A stretch of 64,000 nt of DNA from CAWAPD01 sp963783865 (GTDB taxonomy: Bacteria > Actinomycetota > Thermoleophilia > UBA2241), in assembly GCA_963783865.1 (NCBI GenBank), contig CAWAPD010000002.1, positions 473,376 to 537,375 of the forward strand, given 5' to 3'. Below are positions 42,869 through 52,183 of the stretch, piece by piece. The notes under the pieces are model-generated. The model was not told the DNA's origin. It was given only the letters and a program-made list of their open reading frames with translations, and did no database searches. Made by a program: the position numbers and the translations under genes. Position 1 is the first letter of the stretch; each line of letters opens with the position of its first letter.

Positions 42869-44422
42869 TCACTCTCCGTGATCGTGGTCGTGATCGTGCT
42901 CGTCGTCGCCCTCGGTCAGGCTCTCGAGGGCGAGCGGAAGGAAGTCGAACAGGTCGCCGGCGATCAGCCCGTCGACGCCGACCGCCTGCTCGACGGCCAG
43001 GTCGGCGGCGAGGCCGTGGATGTAGGCGCCCAGACAGGCGGCGTCGCTCGCGTCGAGGCCCTTGGCGAGCTGCGCGACGATGCAGCCGGTGAGCACGTCG
43101 CCGGTTCCCGGCGTGGCGAGCCCGGGATTGCCCGTGGCGACCACGTAGGCGCGCCCCGAGGGGTCGGCGACGATCGTCAGCGAGCCCTTGAGAAGGACGG
43201 TCGCGCCGCTGAGCGCGGCGGCCTGCCTTGCTGCGGCCAGCCGCCGCGCGCTCACCTCGGCGACCGTCGTGTCGAGCAGCCGGGCCAGCTCGCCCTCGTG
43301 GGGCGTGAGCACCGTCGGCGCCTTGCGCTCGATCAGGAGGTCGAGGTCGGTGCCCAGCGCGTAGAGCCCGTCGGCGTCGATCACCAGCGGCACCTTCTCG
43401 GCCACGATCTGGCGCGCGAAGGTGACCGACTGCTCGTCGCGGCCCATGCCGGGGCCGAGCGCCGTCGCCTTCATCGCCTTCATCTCGGCCCGCGCCGCGG
43501 CCAGGCTGGCCGGGCCGATCGCGGCCTTGTCGGGCAGCGGCACCGTGATGACCTCGAGGAACGGCTTGTCGCGCGTCTCGCCGGCCGGCAGCGCGCAGTG
43601 GACCAGGCCCGCGCCCGAGCGCAGCGCGCCCATGGCGGCCATGTGGGCAGCGCCGGCCATGCCGGCGCTGCCCCCGAGCACCAGCACCGTGCCGACCGAC
43701 CGCTTGTGGTCGCGCTCGGTCTTGGGCCGCACCAGCAGTGCAGCGCCGAGCTTGGTCACCGCGTACACGTCGGGCTCCACGTCGCAGACCGGGGGGATCC
43801 CGATCGGCACGACCAGGGTGTGGCCGGTGTGCCAGGCGCCCGGCGCCACGAAGTGGCCGACCTTGGGCGCGTGCAGCGTGATGGTCAGGTCGGCGTCGAC
43901 GGCCGGACCGGCGATCTCGCCGGTCGAGGCGTCGACGCCCGACGGGATGTCGAGCGCGACGATGGCGGCGGCCGAGTCGTTGATGGCCTCGATCGCCTCG
44001 GCCGCCGCCCCCTCGGCCACGCCGCTGAAGCCCGTGCCGAAGACGGCGTCGACAACCACGTCGGCGTCCTCGTCGGTCTCGATCCCATAGACGATCTCGA
44101 CGCCGAGGCGCTTGGCGATCCCCAGGTTGAGCTTGGCGTCGCCCTTGTACTCGGCCGCCGGCGCCGTCGTGTAGACGGTCACGTCGACGCCGGCGTTGAA
44201 CAGCTCGCGCGCGACCACGAAGCCGTCGCCGCCGTTGTTGCCCTTGCCGGCGTAGACGGCCACCGCCTCGGGGTCGAAGCCGCGCAGGATCTCGCGCGCG
44301 ACCGCGGCGCCGGCGCGCTCCATGAGGTGTCCGCCGGGGATCTTCAGGCCCTTGATGGCGGCCGCGTCGACCGCGCGCATCTGCTCGGCCGTGTAGAGGC
44401 CGACGAGCAACGGCTCAAACAT
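42869..44422 (-). CDS. nnr: Bifunctional NAD(P)H-hydrate epimerase/dehydratase
   Basis: This enzyme repairs hydrated NAD(P)H. The 517-residue protein has the N-terminal epimerase domain (about 1-215, with GKGNNGGDGFVVAREL) and the C-terminal ADP-dependent dehydratase (about 225-510, with ATPGTGDVLTGCIVAQL). An aspartate/histidine-rich tail (DEHDHDHDHGE) could bind metal, an uncommon addition. The ATG at 44422 follows GGAGGAG and overlaps the acpS end by 8 bases. Confidence 0.96.
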   Translation of the reverse strand: MFEPLLVGLYTAEQMRAVDAAAIKGLKIPGGHLMERAGAAVAREILRGFDPEAVAVYAGKGNNGGDGFVVARELFNAGVDVTVYTTAPAAEYKGDAKLNLGIAKRLGVEIVYGIETDEDADVVVDAVFGTGFSGVAEGAAAEAIEAINDSAAAIVALDIPSGVDASTGEIAGPAVDADLTITLHAPKVGHFVAPGAWHTGHTLVVPIGIPPVCDVEPDVYAVTKLGAALLVRPKTERDHKRSVGTVLVLGGSAGMAGAAHMAAMGALRSGAGLVHCALPAGETRDKPFLEVITVPLPDKAAIGPASLAAARAEMKAMKATALGPGMGRDEQSVTFARQIVAEKVPLVIDADGLYALGTDLDLLIERKAPTVLTPHEGELARLLDTTVAEVSARRLAAARQAAALSGATVLLKGSLTIVADPSGRAYVVATGNPGLATPGTGDVLTGCIVAQLAKGLDASDAACLGAYIHGLAADLAVEQAVGVDGLIAGDLFDFLPLALESLTEGDDEHDHDHDHGE

Positions 44423-44804
44423 GTGACTCCTCCTTGATGGCGGCCGCCACGGCATACGCCTGCTCGCTCGTGTGGCTCAACGACAGTTCCACTCTCGTCA
44501 CTCCCAGGTGCCTGGCGATCTCGGCCACGCGCCCGTGCAGGGCCACGCGGGGCTTGCCGCCCGACAGCACCTCGATCTCCTTCCAGCCGAACCCGATGAT
44601 GCCTATACCCAGGGCCTTGCCGACCGCCTCCTTGGCGGCGAAGCGGGCGGCGAACCGGGGATAGGGATCGGCGAAGCGCGCGCAGTAGGCGCGCTCCTGG
44701 TCGGTGAACAGGCGCGCCTCGGCCTGCGCGCGACGCTCGAGCAGCCGCTTCATGCGGTGCACCTCGGTCGCGTCGACGCCCACGCCCTCGAGTCCCACGC
44801 CCAC
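44415..44804 (-). CDS. acpS: Holo-[acyl-carrier-protein] synthase
   Basis: AcpS transfers 4'-phosphopantetheine from CoA to apo-ACP. The 129-residue protein has the metal aspartate in GVGVDATEVHRM, ARFAAKEAVGKALG with the catalytic glutamate, and the C-terminal VELSLSHTSEQAYA. The GTG start at 44804 lies one base after glmS. It links the cell-wall group to CoA use, as in many Gram-positives. Confidence 0.96.
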   Translation of the reverse strand: MGVGLEGVGVDATEVHRMKRLLERRAQAEARLFTDQERAYCARFADPYPRFAARFAAKEAVGKALGIGIIGFGWKEIEVLSGGKPRVALHGRVAEIARHLGVTRVELSLSHTSEQAYAVAAAIKEESHV

Positions 44805-44805
44805 C

Positions 44806-46638
44806 TCACTCCACCGTCACCGTCTTCGCCAGGTTGCGCGGCTGGTCCACGTTCAGGCCGCGCAGGCAGGCGATGTGGTAGGCGAGCAGCTGCAGCGGCA
44901 CGATCGCCAGCATGGGGGCCACGACCGGGTCGCAAGAAGGGACGCGCAGCACGGCGGCCGACAGCTCGTCGATCTCGGCGTTGCCGTCGGTGGCGACCGC
45001 GATCACGTCGGCGCCGCGGGCGCGGACCTCCTCGATGTTGGAGACGATCTTGGGGTACACGCCGCAGTCGTTGGCGACCATCACGACCGGCGAGCCGGTG
45101 TCGAGCAGGGCGATCGGCCCGTGCTTCATCTCGCCGGCGGCGTAGGACTCGGTCGGGATGTAGGCGATCTCCTTGAGCTTGAGCGCGCCCTCGAGCGCGA
45201 CGCCGTAGCCGGTGTGGCGGCCGAGGTACAAGAAGAACGCCTCGCCGGCGTAGCGGCGCGCGACCTCTTCGACGTGAGGGTTCATCCACAGCGTGTCCTC
45301 GAGCAGGTCGGGCACGTCGCGCAGGGCACGGCCGAGGCGCGCGCGCTCGTCCGCGCCGCAGGTGCCGCGCGCGCGCGCCAGATCGAGCGTGAGCAGCAGC
45401 AGGGCGGCGACCTGGGCGACGTGCGTCTTGGTCGCCGCCACCCCGATCTCGAGCCCGGCCCGCGTGAACAGCACGGCGTCGGCGTCGCGGGTGGCCTGGC
45501 TGCCCATGATGTTGGTCAGCGCCAGCACCGGCGCCCCGGCCTCGCGGGCGAGACGCATGGCCACCAGGGTGTCGAGCGTCTCGCCCGACTGCGTGATGCC
45601 GATGACCAGGGTCTCGGCGTCCATCACCGGATGCCGGTAGCGGAACTCGCTGGCCAGGTCGACCTGCACCGGCAGGCCGGTGAGCTGCTCGAGCGCGTAC
45701 GAGCCGATCAGGCCGGCGTGATACGAGGTGCCGCAGGCGACGACGAGCACGCGCCGCAAGCGGCGCGCCACGTCGTCGCCCAGCCCCACCTCGCTGAGGT
45801 CGACCACGCCGTCGTCCGAGAGCCGCCCGGCCAGCGTGTCGGCGATCGCCTGCGGCTGCTCGTGGATCTCCTTGATCATGAACGTCTCGTAGCCGCCCTT
45901 CTCGGCGGCGTCGGCGGACCAGGTGACCTCGCCCTCCTCGCGGTCGACCGCCGCGCCGTCGCAATCGGTGACCTCGACGCCGCCGGCGCGCGCGGTCACG
46001 ACGTCGCCGTCGTCGAGCACGACGACGCGGCGCGTGTGGTTCAGGAAGGCGGGGATGGCCGAGGCGACGAACGCCTCACCGTCGCCGAGGCCCACGACCA
46101 GCGGAGCCTCGTGGCGCGTGCCGACGATCACCCCGGGCTCGTCGAGCGAGATCGCGCAGAGGGCGTAGTTGCCGTCGAGGCGGCGGACCGCCGCCCGCAC
46201 GGCGGGCGCCAGTCCGCCGCCGCCGCCCAGCTCCTCCTCGATCAGGTGCGCGACCACCTCTGCGTCGGTCTCCGACGTGAAGCTGTGGCCGCGCCCCTCG
46301 AGCTCGGCGCGCAGCGCCTTGTGGTTCTCGATGATCCCGTTGAGCACGATCGACACGCGGCCGCTGCAGTCGTCGTGCGGGTGCGCGTTCTCGTGCGACG
46401 GGCGCCCGTGCGTGGCCCAGCGCGTGTGGCCGAGCCCGACGGTCGCCGCCGAGTCGCCGTTGCCGGCCGCCTTGACCAGCTCGTCGAGGTTGCCGACGGC
46501 GCGCACGACGTCGATCCGTCCGTCGCCGACCAGGGCGATGCCGGCCGAGTCGTAGCCGCGGTACTCGAGGTGCCGCAAGCCGTCGAGGATGATGGGTTTG
46601 CCGGCACGGTGACCCGCGTAGCCGACGATTCCGCACAT
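44806..46638 (-). CDS. glmS: Glutamine--fructose-6-phosphate aminotransferase
   Basis: GlmS makes glucosamine 6-phosphate for peptidoglycan. The 610-residue enzyme has the N-terminal glutaminase nucleophile Cys2 (MCGIVGYAG). It also has two SIS domains with GTSYHAGLIGSYALE and GITQSGETLDTLVA, and the conserved end NLAKTVTVE. The ribosome site is GAGG just before the ATG at 46638. I saw no glmS-ribozyme-like structure in the 294-base leader. Confidence 0.98.
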   Translation of the reverse strand: MCGIVGYAGHRAGKPIILDGLRHLEYRGYDSAGIALVGDGRIDVVRAVGNLDELVKAAGNGDSAATVGLGHTRWATHGRPSHENAHPHDDCSGRVSIVLNGIIENHKALRAELEGRGHSFTSETDAEVVAHLIEEELGGGGGLAPAVRAAVRRLDGNYALCAISLDEPGVIVGTRHEAPLVVGLGDGEAFVASAIPAFLNHTRRVVVLDDGDVVTARAGGVEVTDCDGAAVDREEGEVTWSADAAEKGGYETFMIKEIHEQPQAIADTLAGRLSDDGVVDLSEVGLGDDVARRLRRVLVVACGTSYHAGLIGSYALEQLTGLPVQVDLASEFRYRHPVMDAETLVIGITQSGETLDTLVAMRLAREAGAPVLALTNIMGSQATRDADAVLFTRAGLEIGVAATKTHVAQVAALLLLTLDLARARGTCGADERARLGRALRDVPDLLEDTLWMNPHVEEVARRYAGEAFFLYLGRHTGYGVALEGALKLKEIAYIPTESYAAGEMKHGPIALLDTGSPVVMVANDCGVYPKIVSNIEEVRARGADVIAVATDGNAEIDELSAAVLRVPSCDPVVAPMLAIVPLQLLAYHIACLRGLNVDQPRNLAKTVTVE

Positions 46639-46932
46639 AGGACCTCGCTTCAGTCACTCATGTGGGCGCGCAGCGATGAGACGACACGTTCGGGCCGTTT
46701 TGTTCCCGCCGTTGCCGGCGGGCTTTGTCGGCGCGATCACGACCGTGTCAGACCGGGAGGCATCCGCCGAAGACTTCGATGAACCTCCGCCTCGTCACCC
46801 GCCGGCTCGCGCCGCGAGCCTGCGGGTCTGGCGCTAGCTTGTGCGGACAATGCGTCCGCGTGTGGGCGTGCGCCACGCGCTCGAGCAGGATGTGCCTGGG
46901 TCGCCCCCTTTCGTCGCCGTCGGGGACCTATT
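46639..46932. other. Intergenic region upstream of glmS
   Basis: Nearly 300 bases contain no gene. A short CCCGCC/GGCGGG hairpin at 46706-46723 is the only structure I see. The glmS promoter must lie here but no clear consensus pair was found. Confidence 0.4.
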
Positions 46933-48201
46933 CTACCCGAACGCGCCGGCTCGACAGCCGAGCAGCGAAGCCAGAGGCGCGGCCACCAGCGTCTCGTCGA
47001 TCACGCGCACGTCCTGCCCGAGGTACGCGAGCACACCGAGTCGGAAACGGGAGCCCAAGTCGCCGCGAAGCGCGCGTAGCCCGCTGAAGTCGCGGTGGCC
47101 GATAGTCGCGGCGCTCTTCACTTCGATCGCCACCACGTTCTCGCCGCGTTCCACGACCAGGTCGACCTCGGCCCCGGCCCCGGTGCGCCAGAACGAGTAC
47201 CGCGACACGCCGTCGAGCGAATCGTTGGCGATGAGGTCCGAGAGAGCAAACGTCTCGAGCAGCGCCCCGTCCTTGCCGGCGGCGACGGCGGCCCGCCAGT
47301 CGTACACGTTGGCGGCCCAGGCCGCCGCACCGCAGTCGATCGCGTACAGGCGCGGCGACTTCACCAGCCGCTTGCTTGCGTTCGAGTAGAACGGTGGCAG
47401 CAGACGGATCTGATACGCGAGCCGGAGCAGGTTGAGATACCGCTCGGCGGTCGTGTGCGAGAGGCGCGCGTCGGCCGCCAGGTCGCTTCTGTTGAGAAGT
47501 CCGGAGGTGCGCAGCAGCGCCAGACTGGTGAGGCGGCTGAACTCCGGCACGCTGCCGATGTCCGAGAGCTGACGCAGGTCACGCTCCAGAAAGGTCCGGC
47601 GGTACCCGTCGTACCAGGCACGCCGGTCCTCGGGGTCGAGCGCGAAGGCTTCGGGCATGCCGCCGCGAAGGGCGCGTTGGCGAGCGCCGTCAGCGGATGC
47701 GGCATCCGCCGGAACGAGGCACGTGGCGAACGCGTCTGCCGACGGCGCTGTGAACGCGCAGTCGAGCACAGAGGGCCGCGGCGCACCTGCGATCTCGGAC
47801 CAGGTGAGCGGCAGGAGCTCGAGATACACGGCGCGACCCGCCAGCGATTCGCTGACGGAGCGCATGCCGAGCAGATTGGCCGATCCGGTCAGGAGGAAGT
47901 GCCCCGGGGTCGGATCACGGTCGACGACGAGCTTGACCGCCCGCAGCACGTCGGGCGCCCGCTGCACTTCGTCGATGACGGTCAGTCCCTGTGCGCCCGA
48001 GACGAGACCGTCGGGGTCTTCGACGGCGCGGGAGAGCGTCAGGGGATCGTCGAGAGTGAGGTACGTGCCGCCCAGGATGTCGAGCACGAGGCGCGCCAGC
48101 GTCGACTTGCCCACCTGGCGCGCGCCGGTCACGACGACGACACGGAAGGTGCCTAGCCGGCGCTGCACGACCGAGGTGGCGTGTCTGCTGAGCAGCTTCA
48201 T
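46933..48201 (-). CDS. AAA+ ATPase with DUF4143
   Basis: The 422-residue protein belongs to the ATP-binding DUF4143 family. Walker A is TGARQVGKSTLARLVL, Walker B is LTVIDEVQRAPDVLRA, followed by LLTGSANLLGM. The C-terminal part contains GAEVDLVVERGENVVAIEVK, which resembles a PD-(D/E)XK nuclease core. The family is widespread, often mobile, and has no settled function. The ATG at 48201 (alternatively 48210) has no ribosome site but a -10 element ends 7 bases upstream, suggesting a leaderless mRNA. It separates glmM from glmS and looks inserted. Confidence 0.87.
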   Translation of the reverse strand: MKLLSRHATSVVQRRLGTFRVVVVTGARQVGKSTLARLVLDILGGTYLTLDDPLTLSRAVEDPDGLVSGAQGLTVIDEVQRAPDVLRAVKLVVDRDPTPGHFLLTGSANLLGMRSVSESLAGRAVYLELLPLTWSEIAGAPRPSVLDCAFTAPSADAFATCLVPADAASADGARQRALRGGMPEAFALDPEDRRAWYDGYRRTFLERDLRQLSDIGSVPEFSRLTSLALLRTSGLLNRSDLAADARLSHTTAERYLNLLRLAYQIRLLPPFYSNASKRLVKSPRLYAIDCGAAAWAANVYDWRAAVAAGKDGALLETFALSDLIANDSLDGVSRYSFWRTGAGAEVDLVVERGENVVAIEVKSAATIGHRDFSGLRALRGDLGSRFRLGVLAYLGQDVRVIDETLVAAPLASLLGCRAGAFG

Positions 48202-48208
48202 ACCGTGC

Positions 48209-48237
48209 ATATTGCACGCCACGTGGTGAAATTGCAA
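48209..48237 (-). promoter_or_regulatory. Promoter of the DUF4143 ATPase gene
   Basis: The minus strand has TTGCAA (48237-48232), a 17-base spacer and CAATAT (48214-48209). The ATG at 48201 is 7 bases further, at the expected start of transcription. Confidence 0.6.
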
Positions 48238-48291
48238 GGTGTTTGGCGCTCGCCCCATCACCCGTCGCGCGAGCCCGCAACAATGTTCTCG

Positions 48292-49632
48292 CTACCCGAG
48301 TTGCTCCTCGACCACGGAGGCGATGCGGGCGCAGGCGGCGTCGCACTGCTTCTGGCTCGGCGCCTCACACATGACGCGCACGAGCTGCTCGGTGCCGGAG
48401 GTCCGCACCAGGACGCGGCCCTCCTCACCGAGCCGCTCCTCTTCCTCGCGCACCGCCTGCCAGATCGCCTCGGCAGCCTCGAGACCGTCCTTGTCGCGCA
48501 CCTTCACGTTGCGCAGATGCTGCGGCAGGCGGGTCATGATCTTCGCCGCCTCGTGGAGCGGTGTGTCGGCGGCGCGCAGCGCCTGCAGCAGCAGCAACGC
48601 CGTCGCCAGGCCGTCGCCGGTGGTCGACACGTCGAGGTCGATCACGTGCCCCGACTGCTCGCCGCCGAGCACGTAGTCGCCGGCCAGCATGTCGGCCAGC
48701 ACGTAGCGGTCGCCGACCGCGGTGGTGCGCACCCAGATCCCCTCGCGCTGCATGGCGAGGTGGAAGCCGAGGTTGGTCATCACCGTGGTGACGATGGTGC
48801 CGTGGCGCAGGCGGCTCTGGTCCCGCAGGTGGCGGGCGAGGATGGCCATCACGAAGTCGCCGTCGACCAGGTCGCCGTGGCGGTCGACGGCCAGCACGCG
48901 GTCGCCGTCGCCGTCGAAGGCCAGGCCAAGGTCGACGCCGTCGTCGCGCACGCGCCGTTGCAGGGCCGCCATGTGGGTGGAGCCGCAGCCGTCGTTGATG
49001 TTGACGCCGTCGGGGTGGTCGCTCAGCACGCTGAGCTCGGCCCCGGTCTGGCGCAGGCCCAACGCGGCCGCCTCGAACATGGCGCCGTTGGCGCAGTCCA
49101 CGGCGATGCGCAGGCCGGAGGCGTCGACCGGGATGCGGCGCACCAGCTCGTCGACGTACTCAGAGATGGCCTCACGGTGGGCGTGGGAGACGCGGCCGAT
49201 GTCGGCGTGGGTGCGCGACGGCAGGTCGTGGCCGGTGACGTGGTCCTCGATCTCGGCCTCTTCGTCGTCGCTGAGCTTGAAGCCCTCGGCATTGAAGAAC
49301 TTGATGCCGTTGTCGGCGTAGGGGTTGTGCGAGGCCGAGACGACGACGCCGGCGTCCGCGCCGCGCTCGATCACGAGCGCGGCGACCGCCGGCGTCGGCA
49401 TGACCCCGAGCACCTCGACGTCGCCGCCGCCGCTGGTGATGCCGGCCACCAGCGCCGCCTCGAGCATGGTGCCCGACAGACGCGTGTCGCGGCCGATGAC
49501 GAAGGCCGGGCGGCGGCCGAGGCGCTCTTCGAGCACCACGGCCGCCGCCCGCCCTACCTGGGCCGCGAGACCCGGCGTGAGGTCGGCGCCGGCCACGCCG
49601 CGGATGCCGTCGGTACCGAAGAGCTTGCCCAT
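48292..49632 (-). CDS. glmM: Phosphoglucosamine mutase
   Basis: GlmM converts glucosamine 6-phosphate to 1-phosphate, the step after GlmS. The 446-residue protein starts MGKLFGTDGIRGVAG. It has the phosphoserine Ser101 in VSASHNPYADNG, the metal loop DGDGDR, and the sugar-binding GGEQSGH and RTSGTE motifs. The ATG at 49632 follows GGAGGACC. It is separated from glmS by the DUF4143 gene. Confidence 0.97.
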   Translation of the reverse strand: MGKLFGTDGIRGVAGADLTPGLAAQVGRAAAVVLEERLGRRPAFVIGRDTRLSGTMLEAALVAGITSGGGDVEVLGVMPTPAVAALVIERGADAGVVVSASHNPYADNGIKFFNAEGFKLSDDEEAEIEDHVTGHDLPSRTHADIGRVSHAHREAISEYVDELVRRIPVDASGLRIAVDCANGAMFEAAALGLRQTGAELSVLSDHPDGVNINDGCGSTHMAALQRRVRDDGVDLGLAFDGDGDRVLAVDRHGDLVDGDFVMAILARHLRDQSRLRHGTIVTTVMTNLGFHLAMQREGIWVRTTAVGDRYVLADMLAGDYVLGGEQSGHVIDLDVSTTGDGLATALLLLQALRAADTPLHEAAKIMTRLPQHLRNVKVRDKDGLEAAEAIWQAVREEEERLGEEGRVLVRTSGTEQLVRVMCEAPSQKQCDAACARIASVVEEQLG

Positions 49633-49733
49633 GGTCCTCCCTGACTCCTGTGAAGCGCGCTTCATGGTATGCCGGGGGCGAGGGGGCGGCAAACGAGCGC
49701 CCGGGGAGCGGGCAGATCGGGTGGGCCGTGGGA

Positions 49734-49822
49734 AGGCGCTCGGCGCGGGCAGGCGCTCGGCGTGGGCAGGCGCTCGGCGTCGGCGCGGGCAGGCGCTCGG
49801 CGCGGGCAGGCGCTCAGCGCCG
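49734..49822. repeat. Tandem 17-bp GC repeats downstream of ccoI
   Basis: Five head-to-tail copies of AGGCGCTCGGCGCGGGC-like units start at 49734, 49751, 49768 (a 23-base variant), 49791 and 49808. The last unit reaches into the 3' end of the copper ATPase gene (stop at 49814). The repeats fill part of the glmM leader. Confidence 0.85.
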
Positions 49823-52183
49823 CAGGCGCAGCGAGTTGAGGACCACCAGCAGGCTGCTGAACGACATCGCGGCGGCCGCGAACACCGGGGTGAGCAGCCC
49901 GGCCGCCGCCACGGGGACCGCGACCACGTTGTAGGCCACCGCCCACCACAGGTTCTCGCGGATGATCCCCCGGACCCTGCGGGACAGATCGAGGAAGCGC
50001 GGGACCAGCGTGAGGTCGTGGCGCAGCAGGACGACGTCCGAGGTCTCGGCCGCCACGTCCGTGCCGCCGGCGGCGGTGAAGCTGAGGTCCGCCCCCGCGA
50101 GGGCCGGCCCGTCGTTGACGCCGTCGCCGACCATGGCCACCCGTTCGCCGCGAGCCTGCCACGCGGCTATGCGGGCGGCTTTTGCCTCCGGCGTGACGCC
50201 GCCCTCGCTGTCCGCGATGCCGACGCGACGCGCGACGGTCGCGGTCGTCACCGGGTCGTCGCCGGAGAGGAGCGATGCCTCGACGCCGCGGCGAGCCAGT
50301 CCGGCGAGTGCGTCCGGCACGGTGGGGTCCGGCCGATCGCGCACGGCGATGAAGCCGAGCGGGCGGGCGCCCTCGGCGACCCACACGACCGTGTCGCCCT
50401 CGCCGAGATGCGGCGCCGCCTCGGCGGTCAGGGCGTCATCGTCGCCGGCGCCGGTGAAGCCGGCCGAGCCGACGAGGACGCGATCCCCGCCGTCGTGACG
50501 GGCGCTCACTCCGTGCCCGCGGAGCTGCTGATGGTCGCCGACGTCGATCCCGGGCCGGACGCAGGCGGCGGTGATGGCTCGCGCGAGAGGGTGCGCGGAG
50601 CGTTCCTCGACGGCTCCCGCGAGGCAGAGCAGCTCGTCGCACTCGACCGGAGAGCCGGGAACGATCACGACGTCGACCACCGACATGACGCCGGTCGTCA
50701 CCGTGCCCGTCTTGTCGAAGGCCACGCGATCGATCTCGGCCGCCGTCTCCAGAGCGGCGGGGTTGCGCACGAGGATGCCGGCTCGCGTCGCCCTGCCGAG
50801 GGCGATGGACAGCGCCAGGGGCGTCGCCAGGCCCAGCGCGCACGGACAGGCGACGACGAGCACGGCCACGGCCGGCAGCAACGCCTCGCCGGGTGAACCG
50901 GTCGCGACCCACCAGGCCGCGAAGCACACCGCCGCCGCCAGGACGATGACCGTCGCCAGCGCGGCCGACGCCCTGTCCGCCATGCGCTGCACCGGCGCCT
51001 TGCTCGCCAGGGCCTCCTGGACGAGCGTCGTGACCTGGGCCAGGCGTGACGAACCCGGCGGCTCGGTCACCCGGTAGACGAGCGGTCCGTCGGTGACCAG
51101 CGAACCGGCGAACACCCGGGCGCCGGGAGTCTTCTCCACCGGCGTCGACTCGCCCGTCAGCAGCGACTCGTCGACGGCCGCCGAGCCCTCGACGACCTCA
51201 CCGTCCGCCGCGATCCGCTCTCCCGGCCGCGTCAGGGCGACGTCGGCCTTCTCGAGCGCATCGGCGCGGACGTCGATCCACGAGCCGCCCTCGCGTCGCG
51301 AGGCTCGCTCGGGCTGCAGCGTCAGCAGATGGCGGACGTCCTTGCGAGACCGGGCCCCCGCGACAACCTCGAGGTACCGGCCCAGAAGGACGACGGCGAT
51401 GATCATGCCGACGGAGTCGAAGTACGTGGCCCCTCCGCCCCCCAGAGTCGCCCAGACGCTGTACACGTAGGCGCTGAGGGTGGCCACCGCCACCAGGGTG
51501 TCCATGGTGGCGGTGCGCGCCCGCAGCGCCTGCCAGGCTCCCTGCAGGAAGGAGATGCCGCCGTAGAACAGGATGGGGGTCGTGAGGGCCCACACCGCGT
51601 ACTCGAAGACGTGGACCTCCCGCAGGTCGAACCGCCCTTGCGTGTAGAGCGGGTAGAGGCGCAGGACGTAGATGAGCATCACCTGCATGCCGAGCACCAC
51701 GGAGACGACGAGGTGCAGCAGCAGGCGCTCCTCGAGCCGTTCGCGGGTGCGGTCCCCCGGCTCGGTGAGGAGGCGCGCGTCGTAGCCCATCCGGTCGAGC
51801 ACCCCGAGCGCGGTGGCGGGGTCGGTCTCCTTGGGGTCGTACTGCACGCGGCCGCGCTCGGCCGCATAGCTCACGTCCACGCTCATCACGCCGGGCCGCC
51901 GGCCGAGGGCCCGTTCCGCGGCGACGGCGCAGCCCGGACACCACATGCCGTCGAGCGAGAAGTAGGCCGTCTCGCCGCGGCCCAGGGCCACGTCGAGCGG
52001 GCGGGACCGGGGCCGCGATGCCGGCAGCACCTCGTCCAGCATCAGGCTGCCGGCGGCGACCTCGTAGACCCGGCGGCAGCCTTCGCAGCAGAAGCTCTTC
52101 TCGCCACCGTCGACCAGCGCGACGACCGGCGCCAGGGGCAGCGGAAGGTCGCAGAGGTCGCAGCCGGCGCCTCGCCTCACCAC
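49814..52183 (-). CDS. ccoI: Copper-translocating P-type ATPase CcoI/FixI type
   Basis: CcoI exports copper for insertion into cbb3 oxidase. The 789-residue pump has an N-terminal zinc-ribbon-like module (CDLC, then CCEGCRRVY) and an HMA domain with CPGC. The core motifs are TGES, CPC (VVACPCALGLATP), the phosphorylation site DKTGT, SAHPLARA and GDGVNDGPAL. The Cys-rich N-terminus plus HMA layout is typical of FixI/CcoI. Two adjacent GTG codons (52183, 52180) could start it; the second overlaps the previous stop as GTGA. It ends the cbb3 locus. Confidence 0.95.
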   Translation of the reverse strand: MVRRGAGCDLCDLPLPLAPVVALVDGGEKSFCCEGCRRVYEVAAGSLMLDEVLPASRPRSRPLDVALGRGETAYFSLDGMWCPGCAVAAERALGRRPGVMSVDVSYAAERGRVQYDPKETDPATALGVLDRMGYDARLLTEPGDRTRERLEERLLLHLVVSVVLGMQVMLIYVLRLYPLYTQGRFDLREVHVFEYAVWALTTPILFYGGISFLQGAWQALRARTATMDTLVAVATLSAYVYSVWATLGGGGATYFDSVGMIIAVVLLGRYLEVVAGARSRKDVRHLLTLQPERASRREGGSWIDVRADALEKADVALTRPGERIAADGEVVEGSAAVDESLLTGESTPVEKTPGARVFAGSLVTDGPLVYRVTEPPGSSRLAQVTTLVQEALASKAPVQRMADRASAALATVIVLAAAVCFAAWWVATGSPGEALLPAVAVLVVACPCALGLATPLALSIALGRATRAGILVRNPAALETAAEIDRVAFDKTGTVTTGVMSVVDVVIVPGSPVECDELLCLAGAVEERSAHPLARAITAACVRPGIDVGDHQQLRGHGVSARHDGGDRVLVGSAGFTGAGDDDALTAEAAPHLGEGDTVVWVAEGARPLGFIAVRDRPDPTVPDALAGLARRGVEASLLSGDDPVTTATVARRVGIADSEGGVTPEAKAARIAAWQARGERVAMVGDGVNDGPALAGADLSFTAAGGTDVAAETSDVVLLRHDLTLVPRFLDLSRRVRGIIRENLWWAVAYNVVAVPVAAAGLLTPVFAAAAMSFSSLLVVLNSLRLRR

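Noticed and set aside
46639..46932. glmS ribozyme in the glmS leader
   Set aside because: No recognisable ribozyme core; these are largely confined to Firmicutes.
49734..49822. CRISPR array
   Set aside because: The units are directly adjacent tandem repeats with no unique spacers and no cas genes.
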